This document shows positions 27,197 through 35,492 of a DNA stretch of 64,000 bases, in pieces. Under the pieces are notes generated by a model. The model was not told the origin of the DNA. It saw only the letters and a list, made by a program, of their open reading frames with translations, and did no database searches. The translations under genes and the position numbers were made by a program. This DNA is from Diaminobutyricimonas sp. LJ205. Its GTDB lineage: Bacteria; Actinomycetota; Actinomycetes; Actinomycetales; Microbacteriaceae. Within the stretch, counting starts at the first letter, position 1. Every line of letters starts with the position of its first letter. The stretch covers positions 1,550,001 through 1,614,000 of the forward strand of contig NZ_CP046619.1 in assembly GCF_009755725.1 (NCBI RefSeq), written 5' to 3'.

Positions 27197-27627
27197 TGGC
27201 CACCAAAGAAGAAGCCCCCGAACTGTTGGAGCAGTTCGAGGGCATGTCCGAAACCATGATCAGAAGGAACGAACATATGCAGACTATCGCGACCGTATCA
27301 GAGACCACCGACAAGGTGACCACCTCGTACTGGTGGACCTGCCCCGACTGGTGCGAGCTCCACCACATCGACGGCCCCAACCTCGAGACCGACACTCACG
27401 AAGTCGTGATCTTCCACGAAGGCCCCGCCGTCCGCCAGGGCGACATGACCGCGTGGCAGTGCCTCGAAGAGAGGCTCACGATCGCCGGCCGCGTGGCAAG
27501 GCCCTATGCGCTCGTCGCAATCGGCGACTCGGAGTCCGTGGAACTCGACCGGCAGAACCTCCACACTCTCTCGGAGACGTTCGACTCGATCGCCATCAGA
27601 CTCCTCGCTTCGACGGCGGTGATCTGA
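27196..27627 (+). CDS. Phage early protein with DUF6907-like Cys-His motif
   Basis: 143 aa if starting at the ATG overlapping the previous stop (TGATG); a shorter 116-aa form from the ATG at 27277 has a better ribosome site (AGAAGGA, 8 bases). The core WWTCPDWCELHH, with a further His in DTHEV, resembles DUF6907 proteins common in actinobacteria and their phages, and may bind metal. Function is unknown. It sits in the early operon before the replication genes. Confidence 0.75.
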   Translation: MATKEEAPELLEQFEGMSETMIRRNEHMQTIATVSETTDKVTTSYWWTCPDWCELHHIDGPNLETDTHEVVIFHEGPAVRQGDMTAWQCLEERLTIAGRVARPYALVAIGDSESVELDRQNLHTLSETFDSIAIRLLASTAVI

Positions 27628-27954
27628 ATGGACCGCATCGACTGCCCCCTCCACTGGTGCAACGGCGACCCCGACACGCACGACAAGGAAAAGCCCCTCA
27701 TCGGGCAGCACGTCCACCACCTGATCGACGGGCTCGGCTTCGGCCAGGTCGGCGTCGCCCAGACCGGGATCAGCGAGCAGAAGGGCGTCCCGATGCTCCT
27801 GCCCGCGACCATCCGCATCGACCTCGACACCGACCTGCTGCTCGTGCCGCGTGACGCCCGAATCCTCGCCAAGGCGCTCGAGACGGCCGCGCTCATGGCG
27901 GAAGGCATCACTGCAGGTGACTGGGACGAGACCAATGCAGTCAGGACCAAGTAG
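27628..27954 (+). CDS. Hypothetical phage early protein
   Basis: 108 aa, starting directly after the previous stop. The N-terminus CPLHWCNGDPDTHD repeats the Cys/His theme of the preceding gene, and the second half IRIDLDTDLLLVPRDARILAKALETAALMA looks like the dosage-related end of DUF6907-like proteins, so the two may be paralogues. No enzymatic motif. Confidence 0.7.
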   Translation: MDRIDCPLHWCNGDPDTHDKEKPLIGQHVHHLIDGLGFGQVGVAQTGISEQKGVPMLLPATIRIDLDTDLLLVPRDARILAKALETAALMAEGITAGDWDETNAVRTK

Positions 27955-27958
27955 CGCC

Positions 27959-28699
27959 GTGGGTTTCAAGGATGCCAACTGGGCCTACCGGCTTAGGCTG
28001 CCGACCGCGCAGAAGGTGGTCCTCGTCGCGATCGCGCACTCGACCGACGACAAGACCCACCAGACGTACGTGAGTCAGAAGACTGTCGCATCCATGGTCG
28101 AGCTCTCCACCAGCACAGTGAATGCGGCAGTCAAGGAACTCGTCAGGAAGCGGGTCATATCGAAGACCCGGCGGAACGGTGCAGGCGGGTATCGGACGAC
28201 CGACCTGATCACCGTCGAGCGTTCCTATATCGGGGAAACCAACATAGGCGAATCCAACATAGGTGAAACCAATGTGGGCGTGACGGCGGACCTACTTCCA
28301 GATGACGGCGGTCCTACATCCGAGAGCCGGATAGCAGAAGAGATCAACCAGATAGATCAACCAGAAGATCAACCAGTCTCTTCGGCTACGCCTCGAAGAA
28401 GCACGACAGGCACTCGACTCATCGAAGGCTGGATGCCCTCACCAGCGGTCCGGGAGCAGATGGCCCTCGAAGCACCCCTCGTCGACCTACGCAAGGAACA
28501 CGAACGCTTTACCGACTACTGGATCGGTGTACCCGGCGCCCGTGGCCGCAAAGCGAACTGGGACGCCACCTGGCGCAACTGGATTCGCAAGGCCAACGAG
28601 GACGCCTCACGCCGCCAGAACAAACTCACTCCCGAAGACCGCATGCGCGCCACGATCGCGCTCGGCGCTGACTTCTCCATGAAGGAGCTCGCATCATGA
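27959..28699 (+). CDS. HTH replication-initiation-type protein with internal repeats
   Basis: About 246 aa from GTG 27959; an ATG at 27935 overlaps the previous gene. Residues 1-80 are a winged HTH (HTH_36 type): GFKDANWAYRLRLPTAQKVV, then TYVSQKTVASMVELSTSTVN. The middle is a repeat-rich linker (IGETN, IGESN, IGETN) and the C-terminal 90 residues are Trp-rich and basic (RFTDYWIGV, NWDATWRNWIRKAN). This resembles phage replisome organisers, whose genes often hold the origin. Its position before a helicase-loader-like gene agrees. Confidence 0.75.
   Translation: MGFKDANWAYRLRLPTAQKVVLVAIAHSTDDKTHQTYVSQKTVASMVELSTSTVNAAVKELVRKRVISKTRRNGAGGYRTTDLITVERSYIGETNIGESNIGETNVGVTADLLPDDGGPTSESRIAEEINQIDQPEDQPVSSATPRRSTTGTRLIEGWMPSPAVREQMALEAPLVDLRKEHERFTDYWIGVPGARGRKANWDATWRNWIRKANEDASRRQNKLTPEDRMRATIALGADFSMKELAS
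28229..28282 (+). repeat. 15-bp tandem repeats in the replication gene
   Basis: Three in-frame units (ATCGGGGAAACCAAC, ATAGGCGAATCCAAC, ATAGGTGAAACCAAT) and a partial fourth. Arrangement resembles iterons of a phage origin inside the initiator gene. Confidence 0.7.
28341..28377 (+). repeat. Second repeat set in the replication gene
   Basis: AGATCAACCAG occurs three times at 28341, 28354 and 28366, spaced 13 and 12 bases, in a locally AT-richer stretch 58 bases after the first repeat block. Probably part of the same replication origin. Confidence 0.65.
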
Positions 28700-29100
28700 C
28701 CCCCGACCAAACAGCCAAGGTCGTGGCCCGCATTCAGGCAGGCGACAACCGCACCGTCGACCGCACAACAGTCGCCCACTGGCACGAGGCCATCGGTCAC
28801 CTCGAGTACCAGGACGCGCTGCAGGCCGTGGTCAACCACTTCCGCGAGACCGCCGACTACCTCATGCCCGCACACGTCATCGCAGGCGCTCGCCGCATCC
28901 GCGAGGAACGCGCCGAGAAGGAGCACCACGCCCAGATCAACGGGGAGGTCGAGAACCCGGCACCCGCCCCGCACAACATGGCGGAGATGATGGCCGCGTG
29001 GAATGACCCGGTGCAGTTCGCCCGCGAGGTCGCCATCTACAACCAGCAGCTCGCCGAGGCTGGCCTCCCGCCCGTGGAGCAACGCAGGTGGGCAGCATGA
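28696..29100 (+). CDS. Helicase-loader-like phage protein
   Basis: 134 aa, overlapping the previous stop as ATGA. The pattern VAHWHEAIGHLEYQDALQAV followed by ADYLMPAHVIAGARRIREER resembles the small helical loader/inhibitor proteins (G39P/DnaI-N type) found after replisome organisers. The C-terminus is proline-rich then helical. No helicase or polymerase is encoded, so it probably recruits host DnaB. The assignment is from pattern only. Confidence 0.6.
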   Translation: MTPDQTAKVVARIQAGDNRTVDRTTVAHWHEAIGHLEYQDALQAVVNHFRETADYLMPAHVIAGARRIREERAEKEHHAQINGEVENPAPAPHNMAEMMAAWNDPVQFAREVAIYNQQLAEAGLPPVEQRRWAA

Positions 29101-29393
29101 CAGCCGTCCACAAGGATCCGCTCTACATCAAGAACGCCCGGATCGTCCGGGCCCAGACCAACGCCCGGCTCAAGCGCGGCGACCAGGTCAACTGCGGCAA
29201 GTGCGGGCACGCGATCCAGTCCGGGCAACGGTACGACGTCGGCCACATCATCGACGCCTCCCGAGGTGGCACCCACGACCTGCACAACCTCCGACCCGAA
29301 CACCGACACGAGAACCGATCAGCCGGCGGAAGAGTCGGTGCAGCGGTCACCAACGCCACCTCGAGGCGAGCAAGGAGACTCCCGACATGGTGA
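29097..29393 (+). CDS. HNH endonuclease
   Basis: 98 aa, start overlapping the previous stop (ATGA). A zinc-binding CGKC is followed by DVGHIIDASRGGTHDLHNLR and HRHENRSAGG, the HNH motif with its histidines and asparagines. HNH proteins next to the large terminase are widespread in siphophages and needed for terminase cutting and packaging in HK97-like systems. No small terminase is recognisable. Confidence 0.9.
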   Translation: MTAVHKDPLYIKNARIVRAQTNARLKRGDQVNCGKCGHAIQSGQRYDVGHIIDASRGGTHDLHNLRPEHRHENRSAGGRVGAAVTNATSRRARRLPTW

Positions 29394-29524
29394 GCAGCAA
29401 CAAGACCCCACGCTGGGCCCGCCCGTCATGGCTCGGCATCCCTACCTCGGTGTGGTGGGTGATATCGGGCCAAGCCGCGCTGACAATCGGCGCGATGATC
29501 GCGATGGCTGCGCTGATCCGATGA
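29387..29524 (+). CDS. Small single-pass membrane protein
   Basis: 45 aa: MVSSNKTPRWARPSWLGIP then one hydrophobic helix (VWWVISGQAALTIGAMIAMA). AAGGAG lies 9 bases before the ATG, the start overlaps the HNH stop and the end overlaps the terminase start (ATGA), so the spacing shows a genuine gene. Function unknown; possibly a membrane-active early protein. Confidence 0.7.
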   Translation: MVSSNKTPRWARPSWLGIPTSVWWVISGQAALTIGAMIAMAALIR

Positions 29525-31128
29525 CCGACACCGTTTCTTTGACTGAGGCCGTAGCAACCCCCGCCGAGGCTCTCAAAGGCTCCTCTCTCCCCGAACTTCC
29601 GGCTGCGGTGTCGTCGCATCCGTTGCTCGCTGAGGCGGCGTGGGTGGCGCTGCGCGACAGTGGCATCGAACCGTTGGTGGAGACCAAGCTCGTGACGACG
29701 GAGCGGTCGCGGGCCGAGTTCCTGGTGGGCGCGTGGCTGCTGGATCGGACGGTGAAGGGCGACGGGCTGCTGGCGAACATCAAGCCGCAGATGCTCCGCG
29801 TGGTCGACGTGCTCGCCGCGGGCCGGTTCAAGAACGCCATCCTCGAGCCTCGGCGATCGTCCAAGACGACGACGCTGTGGTGTGTGCTGCTGGGTCGCTG
29901 CTACATGGACGAGCTGCACATGGCCGGGTACACGATGGCGACGACGCAGAAGAAGACAGCGGAGCGGTACCGCATCGACGTGTGGGGTCCGATCACCCGG
30001 CAGTGGCCCGACGAGAACGAGCGCCCGGTGAAGGTGTACAAGGGCAACGGCACTGAGCGGGTGGAGTTCCCGAACGGGTCGCTGCTGGCGATCCTGTCGC
30101 CGGATGGTGAGGCGTTCCGGTCGGGCGCCTACGACACCCTGCTGGTCGACGAGGGCGGTGCGGCGTCACCGGAGACGGGCGAGGACATCACCTCGGCCGT
30201 GCTGCCCGCGTTCGACACGCGTCCTGATGGCCAGTTCATCGTGGCCGGTACCGCGGCGAAGTACCGCGAGACGAACATCCTGTGGGACACGCTCGAGGAT
30301 CCGAAGGCTGCGGTGCTCAGGTACGCGGTGCCCGACACGGTAACCGAGGAGGAGCTCGCCGCGTGGGAGCCGACCGAGGAGCACCCGAACGCGCGCGTGC
30401 GTGAGTTGATCGAGCAGATGCACCCCGGCGTCGATAGTGGCCTGACCACGCTCGAGAAGATCCAGACGAACTTCGAGACGTTCACGGCGGTGCAGTTCTC
30501 CGAGGAGTACCTCGGCCTGTTCGGCACGGTCGGTGTCACAGCCGGGATCTTCGACCGCGAGAAGTGGGCGCTCGCCGGCGCAGGTGGCGCGCTGCCGTCG
30601 CCGCCGCCACGGTTCGGGCTCGCCTTCGCCTGCCACCCCGATCAGTTGTCCGGGTCGATCCTCGCCGCCTGGCGCACCGACGACGGCAAGGCAGTCCCGC
30701 TGCTGCTCGAGACGAAGCGCGGCGTCGACTGGATGGCGGCCGCACTGATCCGCTACTCACGGAAGTACTCGATGCCGATCGTCTACGACTCGGGCAGTCA
30801 GGTCGCCTCGCTCGTGGTGGAGGCGCTGAACCGTGCACGGCCGCGACCGAAGCTCGACCCGCAGGTGTTCATGGGGGTGAAGAAGGGCGCGTCGCTCATC
30901 GTCGATGAGGTGGCCCGCGGGAACGTCGAGCACTACCGGCAGCCCGAGTTGGATGCCGCTGTGACCGTCGCTGTGAAGCGAGGCACGAAGCTCGGCAACG
31001 CTTGGGCGCTCGGTCGTCGCGAGCCCGACGACGACATCACCGCCGTCGAGGCGTGGAGTCTCGCGCAGCTGGTGTTCGACAACAGCACGCCGAAGACACG
31101 CCGACGCACGATTGTCTCAAGTTCATAG
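29521..31128 (+). CDS. terL: Terminase large subunit
   Basis: 535 aa. The ATPase half shows a Walker-A-like PRRSSKTTTLW near residue 120 and Walker B YDTLLVDEGG. The nuclease half begins about residue 360; later acidic residues are seen in VYDSGSQVASL and PDDDITAVEAW, but the first expected Asp position reads FGLAFACHPD, with Ala or Cys where Asp is usual. It packages DNA into proheads. The size is normal. Overlaps the small membrane gene by 4 bases. Confidence 0.92.
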   Translation: MTDTVSLTEAVATPAEALKGSSLPELPAAVSSHPLLAEAAWVALRDSGIEPLVETKLVTTERSRAEFLVGAWLLDRTVKGDGLLANIKPQMLRVVDVLAAGRFKNAILEPRRSSKTTTLWCVLLGRCYMDELHMAGYTMATTQKKTAERYRIDVWGPITRQWPDENERPVKVYKGNGTERVEFPNGSLLAILSPDGEAFRSGAYDTLLVDEGGAASPETGEDITSAVLPAFDTRPDGQFIVAGTAAKYRETNILWDTLEDPKAAVLRYAVPDTVTEEELAAWEPTEEHPNARVRELIEQMHPGVDSGLTTLEKIQTNFETFTAVQFSEEYLGLFGTVGVTAGIFDREKWALAGAGGALPSPPPRFGLAFACHPDQLSGSILAAWRTDDGKAVPLLLETKRGVDWMAAALIRYSRKYSMPIVYDSGSQVASLVVEALNRARPRPKLDPQVFMGVKKGASLIVDEVARGNVEHYRQPELDAAVTVAVKRGTKLGNAWALGRREPDDDITAVEAWSLAQLVFDNSTPKTRRRTIVSSS

Positions 31129-31165
31129 CCGATCACCGATAGAGTTGTGGGGAACCTACAACTGA

Positions 31166-32233
31166 TTGGCGGATCGCTTGGGACTGTTCGACATCTTCAC
31201 AAGGCCGGGACAGATCGGCCTCAACGTGCCGATCTCCGCCGGCATGGAAGGTCCGAGCGCATCCACGTCTCTCGCCAAGGTGGTCTACGCCGAGTACTTC
31301 GCGGGCGAACTCGGAGAGGTCACGCGCCTCTCCGCCCTGCAGATCCCCGCGATCAAGAAGGCCCGCGACGTTCTGGTGGGTATCGTCGCGGGCCTTCCCC
31401 TTCGCGAGTACGAAGGCGAGGCAGTGGTCGACCAGCCATGGCTGTATCGCACCGCGTCCAGCATCAGCCCATGGCACCGCCTGGCATGGGTGTTCGATGA
31501 CCTGTTCTTTTACGACTGGTCGGCGCTCGCCGTGGCACGCGACGGTAGCGGGCAGATCACCGATGCGATCCGGATCCCGTTCGAACGGTGGAGCGTGGAC
31601 GAGCACACCGGTGTCGTGCGCGTGGACTTCGCGGAGGCATCCGGCCGCGAGGTCGTGCTAATCCCCGGGAACGGTTCGGGTGGCATCCTCGCCGCGGGCG
31701 CTCCGACCATCACCGGCGCTGGTGCGCTGCAGCGTGCGTGGATCGGTCGGGCCCAGAACCCGATCCCGCTGATCGAGCTGCACCAGAACAACGACGACCC
31801 GCTCACGGACGGCGACGAGGACGAGGAAGACAACGAGATCCAAGACCTCGTCGACACCTGGTCGAAGGCGCGCACATCGCCCACCGGTGCCGTCGGCTTC
31901 ACCCCGTCGAACATCGACGTGAAGGTACACGGCACGATCGCCACCGACCTCTACGAGGAAGGCCGCAACGCGATCGTCCTCGACATCGCACGCCTGACCG
32001 GTCTGCCGGCCGCCCTGCTCGATGGCTCGATGTCGACCGCTTCGCTGACCTACTCCACGCAGGAGGGCAAGCGAAACGAGTTCCTCGACTACACCCTGCC
32101 GATGTGGCTCGCGCCGATCGAGGCACGCCTGTCCATGGACGACGTGAGCGGCACTGGCCGCGTCATCCGCTTCGACAAGTCCGACCTCGTCACCCGCGAC
32201 CAGGCTGCCGTCTCTGACCCGAAGGAAGACTGA
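31166..32233 (+). CDS. Phage portal protein
   Basis: 355 aa from a TTG start (weak ribosome site). HK97-type portal features: LSALQIPAIKKARDVLVGIV near residue 60, FDDLFFYDWSALAV, and the C-terminal GLPAALLDGSMSTASLTYST, with QEGKRNEFLDYTLP beyond it. An acidic insertion (DPLTDGDEDEEDNE) lies near residue 215. It forms the DNA-entry dodecamer of the capsid. It is short for a portal, in line with the small phage. Confidence 0.9.
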   Translation: MADRLGLFDIFTRPGQIGLNVPISAGMEGPSASTSLAKVVYAEYFAGELGEVTRLSALQIPAIKKARDVLVGIVAGLPLREYEGEAVVDQPWLYRTASSISPWHRLAWVFDDLFFYDWSALAVARDGSGQITDAIRIPFERWSVDEHTGVVRVDFAEASGREVVLIPGNGSGGILAAGAPTITGAGALQRAWIGRAQNPIPLIELHQNNDDPLTDGDEDEEDNEIQDLVDTWSKARTSPTGAVGFTPSNIDVKVHGTIATDLYEEGRNAIVLDIARLTGLPAALLDGSMSTASLTYSTQEGKRNEFLDYTLPMWLAPIEARLSMDDVSGTGRVIRFDKSDLVTRDQAAVSDPKED

Positions 32234-32235
32234 CC

Positions 32236-33789
32236 ATGACCGAAACCGCACTGTTCGCAGACGTGGAGAAGCGGACCATCCGCGGGCTCCTGCTGCCCTA
32301 CAACGAGATGTCCTCGCCGAGCATCTCGAAGACCGAGCCGGTGATGTTCGCGCCCGGGACCGTCGAGCTTCCCGCCGACCCTTCCGTTGTGACCGCGAAC
32401 GAGGGCCACTCGCAGTTCGAACCCCGCGGCCGCGCAGTCATCCTCGAGGACACCCCCGCCGGCGTCATCGCCGAGTTCGCCATCGCACGAACCCCCGAGG
32501 GCGACGCACTGCTCGCGCGGGCTGCGGATCCTGACACGACCAAGCGTCCCCGCCTGAGCGCCGAGATCCGAGGTCTCGTCCGCGACGGAGCCAAGGCCAT
32601 CAAGTCGACGCTCACCGGCGCGGCGTTCGTCCCGCAAGGGGCATTCGCATCCGCCGCGCTCTTCTCGGTCGACGAAGAGGAAGCCGACGACATCGAGGAC
32701 CGCATCACCGCTGCTGTGAAGGCCGCCCTGGCCGAGCACACCGAACCCGAAGACAACCCGTCCGAGGAACCTGAAGAGGAAGAAGAAATCATGACCGCAT
32801 CCGCTGCTGTCGTGCCGGGCGGGCTGACCCCTCCGGCGACTCCCCTGACCCCGTCGATGAGCGCGAACAGCTTGTTCGCTTCGCTCGCCAACGCGCGGTC
32901 CAACCCCGAAGCGCTCAAGGACGCCGGCCAGCTCGGCGACCTGTTCGCGATCGCCACCGTCCAGCACTCCGGCCCGTCGACCGTCACCATCGGTGCCGAC
33001 GTGCAGGTGCCGCAGGCGCTGGGCGAACTGTGGAAGCGCCGCCGCTACGAGCGCAAGTTCGTACCCCTGTTCAGCCAGGCCGCGCTCACCAGCATGAAGG
33101 CCCGCGGCTGGCGCTGGGTCGACGGCAAGGAACCCGAGGTCAACGACTACACGGGCAACACCGCCGAGATCCCGTCGAACGCCGTCGACACCGAAGAGGT
33201 CACCGCCGACGCGAAGCGCATCGCCGGTGGGCACAAGCTCGACCGCCGCTTCATCGACTTCGGTGACACCACGGTGATCAGCTCCTACTTCGACCGCATG
33301 AGCGAGAGCTACGCCCGCGTCAGTGACGCTCGCACGCTCACCGCCGCGCTCACCGCCTCGACCGCCCTGGCATCCACCGTCGCTCCGCCGACCGGTGTCG
33401 CCACGGGCCTGAGCGCGATCGTCGACGGAGCCCTCTCCATCATCGACGCCGAGAACACCCCGAGCTTCGCGGTGGTCTCGCCGGAGCTGTGGCGGGCGAT
33501 CGTCCTCACCCCGACCGACTACACGCTCGGCTACCTGAGCGCGTCCCTCGGTCTCGAGGACGGCAACGTCGGCGGCTTCCGGATCATCCCCGGCGCGGTC
33601 GGTGCAGGCAAGGTGCTCGTGGGCGCCAAGGAAGCCATGACCGTGTTCGAGCTGCCCGGTGTCCCGATCCGCGTCGAGGGCATCGACCCGCACCACGGTG
33701 CGATCGACCCCGCGCTGTTCGGGTACTACGCGACCATCGCCAACAACACGAAGGCGCTGCAGCTCGTCACCGCCTACACCGCGGCCTGA
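32236..33789 (+). CDS. Fused prohead protease and major capsid protein
   Basis: 517 aa. Residues 1-150 form a U35-type prohead protease: RGLLLPYNE, catalytic His in NEGHSQF and Ser in RPRLSAEIRG. A helical, very acidic linker (EPEDNPSEEPEEEEE) follows, and residues 186-517 are an HK97-fold capsid subunit (ALGELWKRRRYERKFVPLF, then YLSASLGLEDGNVGGFRIIP near the end). The protease normally is a separate gene that trims capsid and scaffold. A ribosome site inside the linker suggests a second start, so the polypeptide may be made both fused and as free capsid. Confidence 0.9.
   Translation: MTETALFADVEKRTIRGLLLPYNEMSSPSISKTEPVMFAPGTVELPADPSVVTANEGHSQFEPRGRAVILEDTPAGVIAEFAIARTPEGDALLARAADPDTTKRPRLSAEIRGLVRDGAKAIKSTLTGAAFVPQGAFASAALFSVDEEEADDIEDRITAAVKAALAEHTEPEDNPSEEPEEEEEIMTASAAVVPGGLTPPATPLTPSMSANSLFASLANARSNPEALKDAGQLGDLFAIATVQHSGPSTVTIGADVQVPQALGELWKRRRYERKFVPLFSQAALTSMKARGWRWVDGKEPEVNDYTGNTAEIPSNAVDTEEVTADAKRIAGGHKLDRRFIDFGDTTVISSYFDRMSESYARVSDARTLTAALTASTALASTVAPPTGVATGLSAIVDGALSIIDAENTPSFAVVSPELWRAIVLTPTDYTLGYLSASLGLEDGNVGGFRIIPGAVGAGKVLVGAKEAMTVFELPGVPIRVEGIDPHHGAIDPALFGYYATIANNTKALQLVTAYTAA
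32776..32793 (+). promoter_or_regulatory. Internal ribosome site for free capsid protein
   Basis: GAGGAAG followed by an in-frame ATG at 32791, spacing about 8 bases, at the junction between acidic linker and capsid domain. Initiation here would yield a 332-aa capsid protein. Confidence 0.55.
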
Positions 33790-33807
33790 GACGACGGGGC
33801 GTAGACG

Positions 33808-34158
33808 ATGGCCACCTGGTACACCGCAGCGTCGGTGCTGGACGAGAACGCGTGGCGGGACATGCCCGACGACGCGCTCGCCGACCGGCTCCTGAGCGTT
33901 GCGAAGCAGCAGGTGCTCGCCTACGCCCCGCGGGCCGTCCGCACCCGGCTCACCGCCGCTGACGCTCCCGTCGACGGTGTGCCGGACAACCTCGTCCTCG
34001 CCCAGCTGGAGCAGGCCAAGAACCTGTACACGGCTGGCAGCGTCGACTCGTCGGGTGGGATGGGTGACGGCGAGAGCTTCGTCGCCCGTCCTCACCCGCT
34101 CGACTGGATCATCAAGCAGATCATCCGCCCGAAGCGAGGTGCGCCCAGTGTCCGATAA
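33808..34158 (+). CDS. Head-tail connector protein
   Basis: 116 aa, following the capsid gene after 18 bases. Helical, with WYTAASVLDENAWRDMPDDA and LAQLEQAKNLYTAGS. The position and composition match gp6-like head-completion/adaptor proteins. The assignment relies mainly on gene order. Confidence 0.7.
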   Translation: MATWYTAASVLDENAWRDMPDDALADRLLSVAKQQVLAYAPRAVRTRLTAADAPVDGVPDNLVLAQLEQAKNLYTAGSVDSSGGMGDGESFVARPHPLDWIIKQIIRPKRGAPSVR

Positions 34159-34576
34159 CGTGCGCGGCTACGTCGCCGAGGAACTGGCACCACTCCTCGC
34201 GAAGGGCTACCGGGTCATCCCCGAGCAGCAGCTGCCCGACGTGTTCGAGACGCCCATCGTCGTCATCAAGCACGCGCGCATCGAGAAGCTCCCAGAAGCG
34301 CCGCTCGGGCACCTCCGCAACGAGGTCGTACTCGGCCTGTTCGACCCGCACAAGGACGTCGCCAAGGCGGAGAACGCTCTCGATGACGAGGTCGTCGAAC
34401 TGCTCACCGTCATCGACAAGCACTCCCGGATCGACTGGACGGATGCCCGCAAGGTCATGCACCCGAACCAGCAGTACCGAGGGTGGGACATCACCCTGTC
34501 CGTCATCACGGGCCCCGAGCCCACACCAGAACCCGAACCGGCAACCGTGCCGGCCGTAGACCCTGAGGAGGTCTAA
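34148..34576 (+). CDS. Putative tail terminator / minor neck protein
   Basis: 142 aa from a GTG overlapping the previous gene by 11 bases, with GCGAGG upstream. VRGYVAEELAPLLAKGYRVI and EVVLGLFDPHKDVAKAENAL resemble small tail-terminator proteins that cap the tail tube. The C-terminus is a Pro/Glu-rich tail. Function assigned from order between connector and tail protein. Confidence 0.65.
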   Translation: MSDNVRGYVAEELAPLLAKGYRVIPEQQLPDVFETPIVVIKHARIEKLPEAPLGHLRNEVVLGLFDPHKDVAKAENALDDEVVELLTVIDKHSRIDWTDARKVMHPNQQYRGWDITLSVITGPEPTPEPEPATVPAVDPEEV

Positions 34577-34578
34577 TC

Positions 34579-34986
34579 ATGCCGAAGATCATCCCCGCTC
34601 CCATCCTGCTCAACGACATCGTGCTGTCCATCGGCACCGATGACTACGAGGCCAGCGTCAGCTCGGCCGCGATCGTCCCGAACAACCAGACAGTGACCTT
34701 CCCGGGCATGACCCCGAACGGGAAGAAGCACGTCATCGTCACCGACTGGACGCTGAATCTCACACTCGCGCAGGACTTCGCGACCGCGTCGAGCCTCAGC
34801 ACGTACCTGCGGACGAACAAGAACACGTCGAAGGAGATCACCCTCCGACCGAAGGCTGGTGGCAAGGGTTACAAGGTCACCGCAGTCCTCGCCCCGGGCC
34901 AGATCGGTGGCGACGGCGGCACGATTGGGACCGCCCAGGTGTCGCTCCCATGCGAGGGTGACCCCGCAGAAGTCGTGGCGGGCTAA
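34579..34986 (+). CDS. Probable major tail protein
   Basis: 135 aa with a strong ribosome site (GAGGAGG). Beta-rich, rich in Thr, Ser and Gly: TVTFPGMTPNGKKHVIVTDW and QVSLPCEGDPAEVV resemble compact tail-tube subunits. Position before the gp10-like and tape-measure genes supports the call. It is small for a tube protein. Confidence 0.7.
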   Translation: MPKIIPAPILLNDIVLSIGTDDYEASVSSAAIVPNNQTVTFPGMTPNGKKHVIVTDWTLNLTLAQDFATASSLSTYLRTNKNTSKEITLRPKAGGKGYKVTAVLAPGQIGGDGGTIGTAQVSLPCEGDPAEVVAG

Positions 34987-34988
34987 CC

Positions 34989-35492
34989 GTGGCAGGAGTC
35001 GGGCGCATCTCGCTGCTCGTCTCCCGTGACCTCCAGACGCTCGTGCAGGTGGCGCGTGGATTGGACCGGGAGGTGGCAGCGCAGTTGCGGAAGCACACGC
35101 GGAAGGCCGCCGAGCCGATCTTCCAGGACGCCGTGCGCGCGAACGTCACCACCCGATTGCAGACGCGAGTGCTATCGGACACCGCTCGAGTGTCAGTGTC
35201 CGACAGCAACGTGACGCTGAAGTCAGCGATGGTCGGCAAAGTGCACGGCATCCCGACGTCGGTACTCGCGCCCGCGACGGAGTTCGGTGCTCAGCCGACG
35301 ACGCTGATCAGCACGACCTCCAAGACGGGCACCCCGTACAAGCGGCGCATCGGCAGCAGCTTCGGACTCCCACGCAGGAAGGGCTACGTGTTCCATCCGG
35401 CCGTCCGCGAGTCGATCCCGCGGATGGCGTCGCTCTGGCTGCAGACGGCGCTCCGCACTGTCGCTGAACAGTTCGAGAAGGGCGAACGGTAA
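34989..35492 (+). CDS. Putative neck/tail completion protein (gp10-like)
   Basis: 167 aa, GTG start 2 bases after the previous stop. The N-terminal helix LDREVAAQLRKHTRKAAEPI and the segment TEFGAQPTTLIS with FGLPRRKGYVFHPAVRESIP are typical of HK97 gp10-like or minor tail components. Stop overlaps the tape-measure start as TAATG. Confidence 0.65.
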   Translation: MAGVGRISLLVSRDLQTLVQVARGLDREVAAQLRKHTRKAAEPIFQDAVRANVTTRLQTRVLSDTARVSVSDSNVTLKSAMVGKVHGIPTSVLAPATEFGAQPTTLISTTSKTGTPYKRRIGSSFGLPRRKGYVFHPAVRESIPRMASLWLQTALRTVAEQFEKGER

